A stretch of DNA of 64,000 bases from Bog-159 sp049511415 (GTDB lineage: Bacteria > Acidobacteriota > Terriglobia > Bryobacterales > Bryobacteraceae). The stretch spans positions 1-64,000 of the forward strand of contig JBEKYC010000037.1 of NCBI GenBank assembly GCA_049511415.1, written 5' to 3'. Of this stretch, positions 17,473 to 25,924 are shown piece after piece (the first letter of the stretch is position 1; each line of letters opens with the position of its first letter). Both the position numbers and the translations under genes were made by a program. The notes beneath the pieces were generated by a model. The model worked only from the letters and a program-made list of their open reading frames with translations, was not told where the DNA came from and searched no databases.

Positions 17473-17967
17473 TCAAAATAGCAGCGCCTGCCGCGACTTC
17501 GCGGTCAGCGTGACTCCCGAGAATTGCATCCCGTTGGTGCCCGGCACAAACATCATCAACGCCGATGTGAAGCTATACGACCCCGAAATGATGATGTCCG
17601 ATCCGGGCGCATTGCCCCCCGCCGGCGGCCACGTCGTACTGTTGCTCGTGCACGTGCTCAGAGGGTTACAGCTCACGCTCCCCGCGTTGGAAGTGAGGGT
17701 GACGTTTAGCGACGATGCCGGCATGCCCACCGCATACGCCGAAATCGTGGTCGCGATCTGGCCCACCGTGATGGCGCAGCCGCTCCCCGCACAGCCCGCC
17801 CCCCGCGTCGCCACCGAACGCGACGCCGCTTTCACGGCTTGCGCCAGACTGTGGTAATCCCACATGCCCCGGCAAATCTCCACCACCGAGATCTGCATGA
17901 AAATCAGCGGAATCGCCGCCAAAGTAAACTCGACGATGGCGTTGCCCTTTCTGTTCTTGGCGCGCAT
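17473..17967 (-). CDS. TadE-like pilus-assembly protein
   Basis: This 164-residue protein has the TadE N terminus: RKGNAIVEFTLAAIPLIFMQ forms a single membrane helix whose Glu after IV is the conserved TadE-like residue. The remainder is periplasmic/extracellular with two Cys pairs (GAGCAGSGCAI and SCNPLSTCTS). TadE-like minor pseudopilins act in assembly of tight-adherence (Flp) pili. It is the middle gene of the three-gene set and starts two bases after the stop of the preceding one. Confidence 0.8.
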   Translation of the reverse strand: MRAKNRKGNAIVEFTLAAIPLIFMQISVVEICRGMWDYHSLAQAVKAASRSVATRGAGCAGSGCAITVGQIATTISAYAVGMPASSLNVTLTSNAGSVSCNPLSTCTSNSTTWPPAGGNAPGSDIIISGSYSFTSALMMFVPGTNGMQFSGVTLTAKSRQALLF

Positions 17968-17968
17968 A

Positions 17969-18439
17969 TCAATTCCGAATCGGCAGTTCCACGCTCCGCG
18001 TAATAGCCAAGGATCCGGCCATCAGCCCGGGCAGAGGAATCATTTGCATCGTGTTGTAAGTAACCGAAACTTTCACGGTATTCATGCCCCCGCTGCCCGG
18101 CGTGTTGGCCGTCACCGTGACGCTCACCGGCGAGCCCGTACAGGTAGTGACACCCGAACCGACTCCCGGCGCATCCCCCAGTTCGCCCAACACATACGGA
18201 CACACCTGCGAGACGATGCTGCCACCCTGCGCTACCGTCAGCGATTGCGCGGCGTACATCGCACCCGTGCGCGCGGCGTTCTCCGTGGAGATCATGCTGT
18301 ACGCAAAGACGCCGAAATTGAAGGCGGCCACGAAGGCGAATACCATCCACGGAATCAACATGGTCACCTCCACCACGGCCTGCCCGGCGCTGCGGCGTAT
18401 CCGTCCTTTGGAGTTAGCGGGAATGGCACGGTTCGCCAT
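17969..18439 (-). CDS. TadE-like pilus-assembly protein, first of operon
   Basis: The 156-residue product has an N-terminal membrane helix preceded by SAGQAVVEVTMLIPWMVFAF, with the TadE-type Gly-Gln and Glu. The extracytoplasmic part is beta-rich with one Cys pair (SQVCPYVLG and TTCTGSP). It is the first gene of the minus-strand Tad-like operon. The operon encodes only minor pseudopilin-type proteins; the secretion ATPase and platform must be elsewhere if the system works. Confidence 0.78.
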   Translation of the reverse strand: MANRAIPANSKGRIRRSAGQAVVEVTMLIPWMVFAFVAAFNFGVFAYSMISTENAARTGAMYAAQSLTVAQGGSIVSQVCPYVLGELGDAPGVGSGVTTCTGSPVSVTVTANTPGSGGMNTVKVSVTYNTMQMIPLPGLMAGSLAITRSVELPIRN

Positions 18440-18500
18440 AACGGTGCTCGTTCCCTATGCTTATCGGCGGAATTGCGAAATCCTTGCGTGCCCCAGCCGC

Positions 18501-18995
18501 TCAATCGAACAGGCTGATCTGTTCTTTTGACACCGGCTTGGGTTTGCGCGCGCGTAGAGGACTTCCCACTACTCCCAGAACCTGCAGCTCGCGCAGTGCC
18601 GCGCGCGGCAGAAACAGCCGCTGGTTGTTGGAGTAAGGATCTGGTGGAACCACCGTAAATCCTTGCGGCTCAATCAGAAGTAGGTTGTTCGCGAGTATGC
18701 CGTCGATGACCTCTCCATCCCGGAACTTCACCCGTACCCAGAGGCCGTCCATTTTGGGCCGGGTTGTGAATACTTTACGCTCGGCGGATGGGTCTAGCGG
18801 TTCGAAATCCCTTACGAATTGAACGGCTTTGATTTCGTCATAAGGCACCACCGCGTAATTGCCCTCCGGTGTCAGCAGATCCACGCCCGCCACCCGGAGA
18901 TAAGTCTGCGGGTTCACATAGCCGATCAGCGGCTCCCGGTCAAAGCGGGTGATCCGGACTTTTTTGGAGGTGGAGCCGGCCAAATCAATCCCCAA
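18501..18995 (-). CDS. Conserved hypothetical protein, Sm/SH3-like beta segments
   Basis: The 164-residue protein starts at TTG 18995. It has two similar beta-rich stretches: KVRITRFDREPLIGYVNPQT with YAVVPYDEIKAVQFVRDF, and LWVRVKFRDGEVIDGILANN with EPQGFTVVPPDPYSNNQRLF. A charged tail (RARKPKPVSKEQISLFD) ends it. It has no signal or membrane helix. Proteins of this shape are seen in acidobacteria, but I do not know a function; a nucleic-acid or ligand-binding small-barrel fold is an inference. It is divergent from xerC with about 50 bases between them. Confidence 0.6.
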   Translation of the reverse strand: MGIDLAGSTSKKVRITRFDREPLIGYVNPQTYLRVAGVDLLTPEGNYAVVPYDEIKAVQFVRDFEPLDPSAERKVFTTRPKMDGLWVRVKFRDGEVIDGILANNLLLIEPQGFTVVPPDPYSNNQRLFLPRAALRELQVLGVVGSPLRARKPKPVSKEQISLFD

Positions 18996-19045
18996 AATGA
19001 AACATTGTTTTAAACATTGGTCGGGGTTATTGTATCATTGGCACC

Positions 19046-19960
19046 ATGGACGACGCGTCCCCGCACTTGGCTCAGCCCCTGCATGCGGACCTCGTGTCGT
19101 TCCTCAATTTTTGCAGAATCGAAAAGGGGTTAGCCGCGAGTTCCGTATCCGCGTACCAGGCCGATCTGGAGAAATTCGAGAGGTTTGCAGCCCGTCATTC
19201 CGCCGGCGCCGTTCCGGACCTCGAGGGACTGCGGGCCTATGTCGATTCTATGTATCACGCGGGTCTGGGCGCCCGGTCCGTCGCGCGGAACCTGTCCACC
19301 CTGCGCAGCCTTTACGGTTTCCTGCTCCGGGAGGGGCGCATCGCCGCGGACCCCAGCGCGTATATGGGTTCACCGAAACAATGGCAAACCATACCTAAGT
19401 TTCTCAATCTGGAGGAAATTGAAAAGGTCTCCGGTTCCCCTGACTCCACCCGTCCCGCAGGTCTTAGAGACCATGCCATGATCGAACTGTTATACGCCAC
19501 CGGGCTGCGCGTGTCGGAATTATGCGGTTTGAAGATCGGGGACTTGAACCTCGAGGTCGGCGTGATTCGCGCGACAGGCAAAGGCAACAAACAGCGTATG
19601 GTCCCGGTAGGCAAAATCGCGTTGGCGGCCGTGCGCGCGTACCTCGAAACCGGACGCCCTTCTATTTTGAAAGGCCGCGCCAGCCGCTATCTGTTTGTAA
19701 CCTCGCGTGGCGGCGCCATGACCCGCCAGGCTTTTTGGAAACTGTTGCGCACGCATGGACGGAAGGCCGGTGTTTTCCAGCATTTGACGCCGCACGCGGT
19801 GCGGCATAGCTTCGCTACCCATATGCTGGAGGGTGGCGCGGATCTGCGTAGCGTGCAGGCCATGTTGGGCCATGCGGACATCTCGACCACGCAAATCTAC
19901 ACCCACGTCATGCGCTCCCGCCTCCGCAAGACCGTGGAGGAGCATCACCCGAGGGCCTGA
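19046..19960 (+). CDS. xerC: Tyrosine recombinase XerC/XerD
   Basis: This 304-residue enzyme resolves chromosome dimers at dif sites. The N-terminal SAM-like core-binding domain spans about residues 10-100 (EKGLAASSVSAYQADLEKFE). The catalytic domain contains the full active site: Arg155 in ATGLRVSEL, Lys179 in GKGNKQR, His250 and Arg253 in HAVRHSFATHML, His276 in GHADISTTQ and nucleophile Tyr285 in QIYTHV. The length is typical. No integrated element or att site is visible near it, so it is probably the housekeeping recombinase rather than a phage integrase. XerC versus XerD cannot be settled from sequence alone. It is followed after 11 bases by the nucleotidyltransferase gene. Confidence 0.9.
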   Translation: MDDASPHLAQPLHADLVSFLNFCRIEKGLAASSVSAYQADLEKFERFAARHSAGAVPDLEGLRAYVDSMYHAGLGARSVARNLSTLRSLYGFLLREGRIAADPSAYMGSPKQWQTIPKFLNLEEIEKVSGSPDSTRPAGLRDHAMIELLYATGLRVSELCGLKIGDLNLEVGVIRATGKGNKQRMVPVGKIALAAVRAYLETGRPSILKGRASRYLFVTSRGGAMTRQAFWKLLRTHGRKAGVFQHLTPHAVRHSFATHMLEGGADLRSVQAMLGHADISTTQIYTHVMRSRLRKTVEEHHPRA

Positions 19961-19971
19961 CCGGAACCGCC

Positions 19972-21276
19972 ATGAGTGATTACATATTCATGCTCGACAG
20001 CCACCTGAGCGCGGACCAGAATCGCGTTCTGGAACAGGTGCAAGCGGCGGCCGGCGCCGCCGGAGTTAATCTGTTCCTCACGGGCGGGGGCATGCGGGAC
20101 ATGTTGGGCGGCTTCCGCATTCGCGATCTGGACTTCAGCGTGGAAGGCAACGCCCTGAAAGTCGCCCGAACCCTGCAAGAGCAGGGCGCCCGGATCGTAT
20201 CCCTCGACGAAAACCGGCGCATCGCCGAGATGGTTTTCGCCAACGGTGTCACCGGACAGGTCGCCATGTCCCGCAAGGAGCGTTACGCCAAGGCCGGCGG
20301 CAAACCGCAAGTGACTCCGGCCACCATTCAAGAGGATCTAAGGGGCCGCGACTTCACCATCAACGCCATGGCCCTGTCCCTGAACCGCGCCTCCCGCGGA
20401 TTGCTGCTCGATCCCACCAACGGCCTGGCGGATTTAGGGCACCGCGAGATGCGCGGCACTCATCCGTATGTGTTCTACGACGATCCCGTGCGTCTGCTGC
20501 GCCTGACCCGCCTGCGCCTCAGGTTGGGCTTCGCGATCGAGGAGCGCACCCAGGCGCAGTATCACAATGCCCGCGTAGCCCAGATGGAGACTTTGATCCC
20601 GGGGCAAGCCTTGGGCGGCGAGTTGTCGAACATCGCGGCCGAAATCAACGCTTCGGAAATCGTGCAGGCGCTCGACCAGGAAAAACTGCTGACGCTCTTC
20701 TTGTCTTCGCTTACCGGGCCGAAGGTCAATGCACAAGCTTTGAGCCGTTTGGAGAAAGCCGAAAGGCTGGTCGAATCCGCCAACCTGGCCATCGAGCATA
20801 AGCTGCCCCTGTTCCTGCACGCCTTAACAGCCAAACTTACCGCCAAGGAAAAGAGCGAGTTTTCGAAGACGCTCGAATTACCAAAGACCGAAACCGACCG
20901 GTGGCGTAATCTGGATACCTTGGCGCATAAACTCGAACTGGCTGTCAGATCCCCGAATGCCAGGAAACCCTCGCATGTTTACCAGATTCTAACCGACGCC
21001 CCAGCCAGCTCCATCGTTTTCCTGCTGGCCAATTCGGCCGAAAGGGTCGTGCAGGAACGCATCCGCAACTACCTGCAGAAGTACCTGCCCACCATGCAGG
21101 AGGTGACGGCCACCGAATGGGAGGCTATCCAGGGTGCGCCAGGTACGCCAAAGTACAATCGAAACCGGCAAGCGTTTGTGGCTTCAAAACTGGACATCCG
21201 GCCTCGTCGCGTGCCGGAGCCAGAATTAGAAATCAACACCCCGGCGGATACGCTGGCGCGCGGGCGAATATCTTAG
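19972..21276 (+). CDS. CCA-adding/poly(A) polymerase-type nucleotidyltransferase
   Basis: The 434-residue protein belongs to class II CCA-adding enzymes and related poly(A) polymerases. The palm domain has LFLTGGGMRDMLGGFRIRDL, with the two metal-binding Asp residues at positions 52 and 54, and the motif EDLRGRDFTINAMALSL at about 122-138. The neck region LLDPTNGLADLGHREMR and VRLLRLTRLRLRLGF binds the incoming nucleotide. The C-terminal helical body is about 200 residues. The likely role is maturation or repair of tRNA 3' ends in the cytoplasm. The start is 11 bases after xerC, so the two are probably co-transcribed. Confidence 0.87.
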   Translation: MSDYIFMLDSHLSADQNRVLEQVQAAAGAAGVNLFLTGGGMRDMLGGFRIRDLDFSVEGNALKVARTLQEQGARIVSLDENRRIAEMVFANGVTGQVAMSRKERYAKAGGKPQVTPATIQEDLRGRDFTINAMALSLNRASRGLLLDPTNGLADLGHREMRGTHPYVFYDDPVRLLRLTRLRLRLGFAIEERTQAQYHNARVAQMETLIPGQALGGELSNIAAEINASEIVQALDQEKLLTLFLSSLTGPKVNAQALSRLEKAERLVESANLAIEHKLPLFLHALTAKLTAKEKSEFSKTLELPKTETDRWRNLDTLAHKLELAVRSPNARKPSHVYQILTDAPASSIVFLLANSAERVVQERIRNYLQKYLPTMQEVTATEWEAIQGAPGTPKYNRNRQAFVASKLDIRPRRVPEPELEINTPADTLARGRIS

Positions 21277-21597
21277 GCGTACTGGTACATACACTGCAAA
21301 CAAAAACACTATATGTAGTATGTCGCCTCTCACGCCGCGCCTAGATTCAGTGTTGCAATCGTATGTGTATCCGATCGACCAGTCTGCGTACTAAAACCTA
21401 GTGACAAGATGGTACGAATGAGACCACAAACGTGGTCGGAAGCTGTTAGAATCTCAGACAAATTTCTTGCATTTTTCCAGTGACTAATGTATTCTTCAAA
21501 TTGGTCCGCCAAGGGCCTGCACTTGTTGTCCCCGAGTTTTCGTTCGGGTAAAGATTTAAAAAATAGAAATCTTGCAATGCGATTCGGAGGAAACGCG
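21277..21597. other. Intergenic region upstream of the PEP-CTERM gene
   Basis: The region is AT-rich compared with its neighbours and holds no gene. A possible promoter is TTGCAT-17 bases-TATTCT around 21467-21495. A short hairpin (CCCGA, loop, TCGGG) is at about 21531-21548, and GGAGG precedes the ATG at 21598. Together they suggest a leader of about 100 bases. Confidence 0.4.
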
Positions 21598-22281
21598 ATG
21601 AAAAAAATACTGGCGCTCTTAGCTCTCTCCCTGCTCTCGTTAGGTATCGCGAGCGCTGACCTGATACCCTGCACGGTGAGTGGTCTTGGTTCCGGTGGCG
21701 TCGTCGACACCAGCACCGTGGTTGTTTGCGGCGGCCTCACTTTTGAGGATTTCATTGTAGCGAATCCGACCAATGGCGCCTCCGGCATCATCGATCTGAT
21801 TGGTACGCCGAGCTACGATTCGAGCACTGGAGCCGTGGTTCTCAATTTCAACCCCAACGTGGCGGGCAGTGGCGATGAAGAGTTCACCTTTGAAGTTTTG
21901 GGCGGTGTGAGCCAACTGGACATGTCCGTGGGCGGATCGGATGCGACCATATTTGAGCAAGCCTGCGCCAATCCCATCACCACCACTTCCGGACCGCTAG
22001 TCGGACTTTGCACCGATCCGACGGGCAGTTACTCCGTGCCCTCTCTAGGAAGCATCACCGTGAGTTCCGGTGAGACGGATCAGCCGGTTTTCTCAAGTCC
22101 GTTCGCCAGCACATCCCCCATATACATCTTCAAGAACATATCTGAAGACGGCGGCGAATTAAGCGAGTTCAGCCAGAGTTTCAACCCCGGCACCAGCACT
22201 CCGGAGCCGGTAAGCATGATTCTTCTGGGATCCGGCTTGCTGGGCCTGGGTCTGCTGCGCCGCAGATCGCGTAAGAATTAA
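21598..22281 (+). CDS. PEP-CTERM sorting-domain exported protein
   Basis: From ATG 21598, preceded by GGAGG at the proper distance, the 227-residue product has a Sec signal peptide (KKILALLALSLLSLGIASA). The mature part is acidic and rich in Ser, Gly and Thr with one Cys pair. It ends with a PEP-CTERM tripartite signal: PEPVSM, a hydrophobic helix (LGSGLLGLGLL) and a basic tail RRRSRKN. Such proteins are processed by an exosortase and often end up in the exopolysaccharide matrix. No exosortase gene lies in the window. A strong terminator follows 38 bases after the stop. Confidence 0.85.
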   Translation: MKKILALLALSLLSLGIASADLIPCTVSGLGSGGVVDTSTVVVCGGLTFEDFIVANPTNGASGIIDLIGTPSYDSSTGAVVLNFNPNVAGSGDEEFTFEVLGGVSQLDMSVGGSDATIFEQACANPITTTSGPLVGLCTDPTGSYSVPSLGSITVSSGETDQPVFSSPFASTSPIYIFKNISEDGGELSEFSQSFNPGTSTPEPVSMILLGSGLLGLGLLRRRSRKN

Positions 22282-22319
22282 CTGCCAGTCTGCACCAACA
22301 TTCTCCTGTTGACTTCAAA

Positions 22320-22350
22320 GGGCCCTGCTCGCGCAGGGCCCTCTTTATTT
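22320..22350 (+). terminator. Rho-independent terminator after PEP-CTERM gene
   Basis: Perfect 9-bp stem GGGCCCTGC (22320-22328) and GCAGGGCCC (22333-22341), loop TCGC, followed by the T-rich tract TCTTTATTT. Confidence 0.9.
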
Positions 22351-22416
22351 CTGTCGCTCCTGGTACCGGCGGATTGGCTTAACCAAATCTCCTGTTGGTA
22401 GAATCTGTGAAGGGTC

Positions 22417-23670
22417 ATGCAGCGCGTTGCGATCACGGGCGTAGGGCTGGTGACGCCGTTAGGGCTTACAGCCGCGGAGAACGTAGCACGTTGCTGCCGG
22501 GGCGAATCCGGAATCGGACCCGCCCAGGCTTTTCCCGTCGAAGGACACGCCGCGCAAGCCATGGCGGGCGTCGCGCCATTCGAGTTGGAGCCCTTCCTGC
22601 GTTTCCCGAAGAACTACAAGTTCATGGGGCGTGCGGTGCAGTTCGCCATGCGCGCCGCGCGGGAGGCCCTCGACCAAAGCGGCATCGATGCCGCAAAACT
22701 GGACGCCTCGCGAATCGGCATCCACGTGGGATCCGGGCAGACCGGCGTCGAATACGATGACTTTTTCCCCTCCCTCATCATGGCGTGGGATGCGGGGCGC
22801 GAGATGGATTATAAGTATCTCGGCGGGCTGCCTTCGCACCTGATCGACCGCTACATCTGCCTGCGCACATTGGCGAATGGCGGGTTGGCGCTGCTTTCGA
22901 CGGAGTTTGGCATCCGCGGCCCCAACGGCAACTTCACGCAAAAGGACACCGCGTCCGCGCAGGCTCTCACGGCTGCGTATCTGGATCTGCTCGAAGATCG
23001 CTGTGACGTAGCGGTGGCTGGAGGTTACGATTCCCTCGCCACGCCAGGAAATTTCCTGGCTTACGAGCAAGCCGGGCTGCTCTCACACGCCGATCCAACC
23101 GTGGCCTTCCGGCCTTTCGACGCCCAGGGGGACGGACTGGTTCTCGGCGAGGGCGCGGGTTTTCTAGTGCTGGAGCGTTGGGATCACGCCACGGGACGGG
23201 GAGCCGCGATTCTAGGTGAATTTGCGGGGACCGGGTCCGCGATGGGGGTGGAAGAACGATGGCGCCCGGCGTGGAGCGAAGAGACCATACGCCGCGCCGT
23301 ATGCCAGGCGGCCGGCAACTCGAAACCGAATTTCGTGGTCGCGGCGGGTTTCGGCACGCCGCAGGAGGACCGCTCGGAATCCGCCGCTCTGGAAGCCCTC
23401 TTCGGCGCCGGCACTCCGGTAACGGCTCTAAAGAGTCACACCGGCTACATGGGCGCTGGAACGGCTGCAGCGGAAATCGGGATTGGTTTATTGTGCGCGC
23501 GGCAAGGTTGCGTCCCCCCTATTGCGCGACACGGGGAAAATCCCCACCGGCTGGATCTGGTCACTGGCGATCCCCGTCCATTGAGTCAAGCGGAGCCACT
23601 GGGCGTCTTCGTTTCGTGCTCATGGGGAGGCGCAGTCGTGGCGCTTTCCGCCAGCGCCATCCGTGTTTGA
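22417..23670 (+). CDS. Beta-ketoacyl-synthase-like protein lacking the catalytic Cys
   Basis: The 417-residue protein has the thiolase fold of FabF-type ketoacyl synthases: AITGVGLVTPLG at the start, GIHVGSGQTGVEYDDF, AVAGGYDSL, FRPFDAQGDGLVLGEGAGFL and SHTGYMGAGTAAAE near the C terminus. The active-site region, normally containing TACA/TACT, reads NFTQKDTASAQAL with no Cys. The first catalytic His motif (NAHGTGT) is replaced by VAAGFGTPQED; the second His (SHTGY) and preceding Lys remain. It therefore cannot condense by the usual mechanism and may be a chain-length-factor-like partner or a repurposed thiolase-fold enzyme. No ACP or partner synthase is adjacent. The start is ATG 22417. Confidence 0.85.
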   Translation: MQRVAITGVGLVTPLGLTAAENVARCCRGESGIGPAQAFPVEGHAAQAMAGVAPFELEPFLRFPKNYKFMGRAVQFAMRAAREALDQSGIDAAKLDASRIGIHVGSGQTGVEYDDFFPSLIMAWDAGREMDYKYLGGLPSHLIDRYICLRTLANGGLALLSTEFGIRGPNGNFTQKDTASAQALTAAYLDLLEDRCDVAVAGGYDSLATPGNFLAYEQAGLLSHADPTVAFRPFDAQGDGLVLGEGAGFLVLERWDHATGRGAAILGEFAGTGSAMGVEERWRPAWSEETIRRAVCQAAGNSKPNFVVAAGFGTPQEDRSESAALEALFGAGTPVTALKSHTGYMGAGTAAAEIGIGLLCARQGCVPPIARHGENPHRLDLVTGDPRPLSQAEPLGVFVSCSWGGAVVALSASAIRV

Positions 23671-23782
23671 GACCGCCCTTCGCGCCGGATCGAAGACGGC
23701 TTGCTTTTTCGTTGCGATACGGCATACACTCGTAGACCGCGCATGCACCCGCGCGAAAACGAACGGAGGGGAAGGAATCAGT

Positions 23783-24343
23783 ATGCAATTACAACGACGA
23801 TGGTTGGTTATGACTGTTTTGATGTTGGCCCTGTGCCCGCTACTAGCGGCGTCCAGCATCACGTACACCATTAGCGGCACCTTGGGCCCGGTTTTGGCGG
23901 GGTCAGACCCGCTGGGCGCGAACGGAGAGAGCGGCATTCTGACTATTACCGTCAGCACAACGTTGCCGCCCACTAGCCACACTTCCACCTCGGCAACCTA
24001 CACCTTGCCGGCGGGTTCGCTCGAGGTAGTCATTGGGGGTGTTCCATATGGCACAGTGGGAACTTCCACGCTGAAGTACACCCTCCCGGCCTCCGGCGCG
24101 GACACCATCGTGGTGACCGCGACCGTGAACGTTGATGGTGTCAATGGAACGGTTGTGGGCACTGCTTCGCTCGCCAAAGGCAGTTTCCCCAAGAGTGTAT
24201 TGAAGCATCCAACCTCGTTCAGTCCGAGTCCGCAGACGCTGACAGCGGCCACCAAGGCAGGCGGAGCCGGTAGCCAAGTGAAGTATTCGGTGCCTCTGCT
24301 TGGCAGCACGACGCTGGGACTCACCGGTACCGCCTCCAACTGA
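23783..24343 (+). CDS. Secreted hypothetical protein
   Basis: From ATG 23783 (GGAGG about 15 bases upstream) the product has 186 residues with a signal peptide (WLVMTVLMLALCPLLAASS). The mature chain is beta-rich and full of Thr, Ser and Gly (ITYTISGTLGPVLAGS, VVTATVNVDGVNGTVVGTAS), without Cys or a sorting signal. It looks like a single immunoglobulin-like or jelly-roll extracellular domain. I do not recognise the family. It precedes two carboxypeptidase-regulatory-like proteins on the same strand. Confidence 0.65.
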   Translation: MQLQRRWLVMTVLMLALCPLLAASSITYTISGTLGPVLAGSDPLGANGESGILTITVSTTLPPTSHTSTSATYTLPAGSLEVVIGGVPYGTVGTSTLKYTLPASGADTIVVTATVNVDGVNGTVVGTASLAKGSFPKSVLKHPTSFSPSPQTLTAATKAGGAGSQVKYSVPLLGSTTLGLTGTASN

Positions 24344-24385
24344 GCCGGTCGGATCTTGCACCGCGCGTGGGGGATAATTGAAGAT

Positions 24386-25924
24386 ATGTCCTCGCGTGCG
24401 GTGCTTCGGCTGAATCTATTGGCCGTGGCTGCCATACTCGGAAACCGGTTGCCAGCGGCTGACGCCACCTTTTGCATCGGTGGTTCCGTGGTCAACGCGG
24501 TCAGCGGCGAACCCGTACGCCGCGCGGCGGTCAGCACGCCGGAGTCCGCGGCGTTGAGCGATGCGGCTGGAACTTTCCATTTCTGCGGCTTGACGGCGGG
24601 CACCTACGCCACCGAAGTCGAAAAGCCGGGTTTCATCACCGCCGGAACCCGCGTGACCGTGGGTCCTTCACGCGAGGATCTGGTGTTGCGTCTGCAGCCC
24701 TTGGCCCTAATCACCGGCAAGGTAGTGGATGGAGACGGCAATCCCGTGGAGGGATCTGCCATTCAATTGCTTTCGTTTGCCATCGGAAACGGACGCCGCA
24801 AAGTCCGCGTGGAAGCCGCCCAGACGACAGACGACCGCGGCGAATACCGCCTGCCCCAAATCAAGCCGGGAAGATATCTGCTGCGCGCCGCCGGATGGCA
24901 AGGCCCCCAACATCCCGCCACCAATGCCGATGAGAACACGGCCTTCGTTCCCGCGTATTACGGCGGATCCGCGGAGTTGGCCTCCGCGGCGCCGTTGACG
25001 GTCGAAGCCGGCCGGGAAATCAGCGCCGATTTCTCGGTGACCTTGGAACCGTCCTTCCGGATACGAGGCAAATTGGCCGGCTTTGCCGCGCATGAGCCGG
25101 TTAAGGTCGAACTGCTCGGTGCGGACGGAGAACCCACTGCCGCGCCGGCTGCATTCGATCGCGCGACCGGCTCTTTCCAGGTGAGTTTCGTGCCGCATGG
25201 CAGCTACACGCTTCGCGCCACGCAAGGTGACGGCGAGCAGCGCCTGCGCGGCGAACAGCCCGTGCAGATCGGCGCCGCGGATGTATACGACCTGCTTTTG
25301 CCGTTGGCAGGCGCGGTGCAGTTGAAAGGCGTCGTGCACGTAGCGGCCGCCTCCGATACGAATCCTGTTTCTCCCTCCTGTTCGGTGGGACTGTCTGCCG
25401 CCGAGACTTCCATGTACGAAGACGTCTTGGAATCCGCCACCGGCGAAGACGGGGGATTCGAAATCGACAACGTGTTGCCGGGGCGGTACCGCCTGACCAT
25501 GAATTGCGCCAACGGATATCTGGCTTCGGTCCGTGCCGGAGGCGTGGATCTGCTGGCGCACAACGATCTCCTGATTGGCGGCGGCGCCTCGCCAGTGGTC
25601 GAAGCGGTCCTCAACGCGGATGGCGCCACGCTGGATGTAACACCCGCGCTCGATGACGATGCCGCGCCTGCGTGGCTCGTCCTGATGCCGGACTCAGGCA
25701 ACGATCTCTACGCCAGGTTCTCCCTTTTCAAAGGTAAGCTGAGCTTGTCCGGGATCGCCCCGGGCGATTATCAACTATATGCCTGGTCCGGGTCGCCTTA
25801 TGCCTTCGAGTACGCCAATCCCAGCGCGCGGCAATCCTGGGCCGGTCACGCTGTCAGTGTTCAACTGGCTGCGCGCGACCATCAGAGCATCACCGTAAAA
25901 GTTCCCGCCGGAGAACCGCAGTGA
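24386..25924 (+). CDS. Carboxypeptidase-regulatory-like (CarbopepD_reg) exported protein
   Basis: The 512-residue protein starts at ATG 24386 and has a hydrophobic export signal (LNLLAVAAILGNRLPAADA). It contains repeated transthyretin-like carboxypeptidase-regulatory domains: IGGSVVNAVSGEPVRRAAVS near residue 30, ITGKVVDGDGNPVEGSAIQL near 112, and later ones with the DGG-F-I-NVLPGRYRL pattern. These are beta-sandwich modules found in surface and TonB-linked proteins. Its last codons overlap the next gene (GTG inside CAGTGA), so the two paralogous proteins are co-translated and may form one complex. Confidence 0.8.
   Translation: MSSRAVLRLNLLAVAAILGNRLPAADATFCIGGSVVNAVSGEPVRRAAVSTPESAALSDAAGTFHFCGLTAGTYATEVEKPGFITAGTRVTVGPSREDLVLRLQPLALITGKVVDGDGNPVEGSAIQLLSFAIGNGRRKVRVEAAQTTDDRGEYRLPQIKPGRYLLRAAGWQGPQHPATNADENTAFVPAYYGGSAELASAAPLTVEAGREISADFSVTLEPSFRIRGKLAGFAAHEPVKVELLGADGEPTAAPAAFDRATGSFQVSFVPHGSYTLRATQGDGEQRLRGEQPVQIGAADVYDLLLPLAGAVQLKGVVHVAAASDTNPVSPSCSVGLSAAETSMYEDVLESATGEDGGFEIDNVLPGRYRLTMNCANGYLASVRAGGVDLLAHNDLLIGGGASPVVEAVLNADGATLDVTPALDDDAAPAWLVLMPDSGNDLYARFSLFKGKLSLSGIAPGDYQLYAWSGSPYAFEYANPSARQSWAGHAVSVQLAARDHQSITVKVPAGEPQ

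Noticed and set aside
19046..19960. XerC-like gene as integrase of a genomic island
   Set aside because: It is a standard-length Xer with housekeeping neighbours and no tRNA or att repeats beside it.
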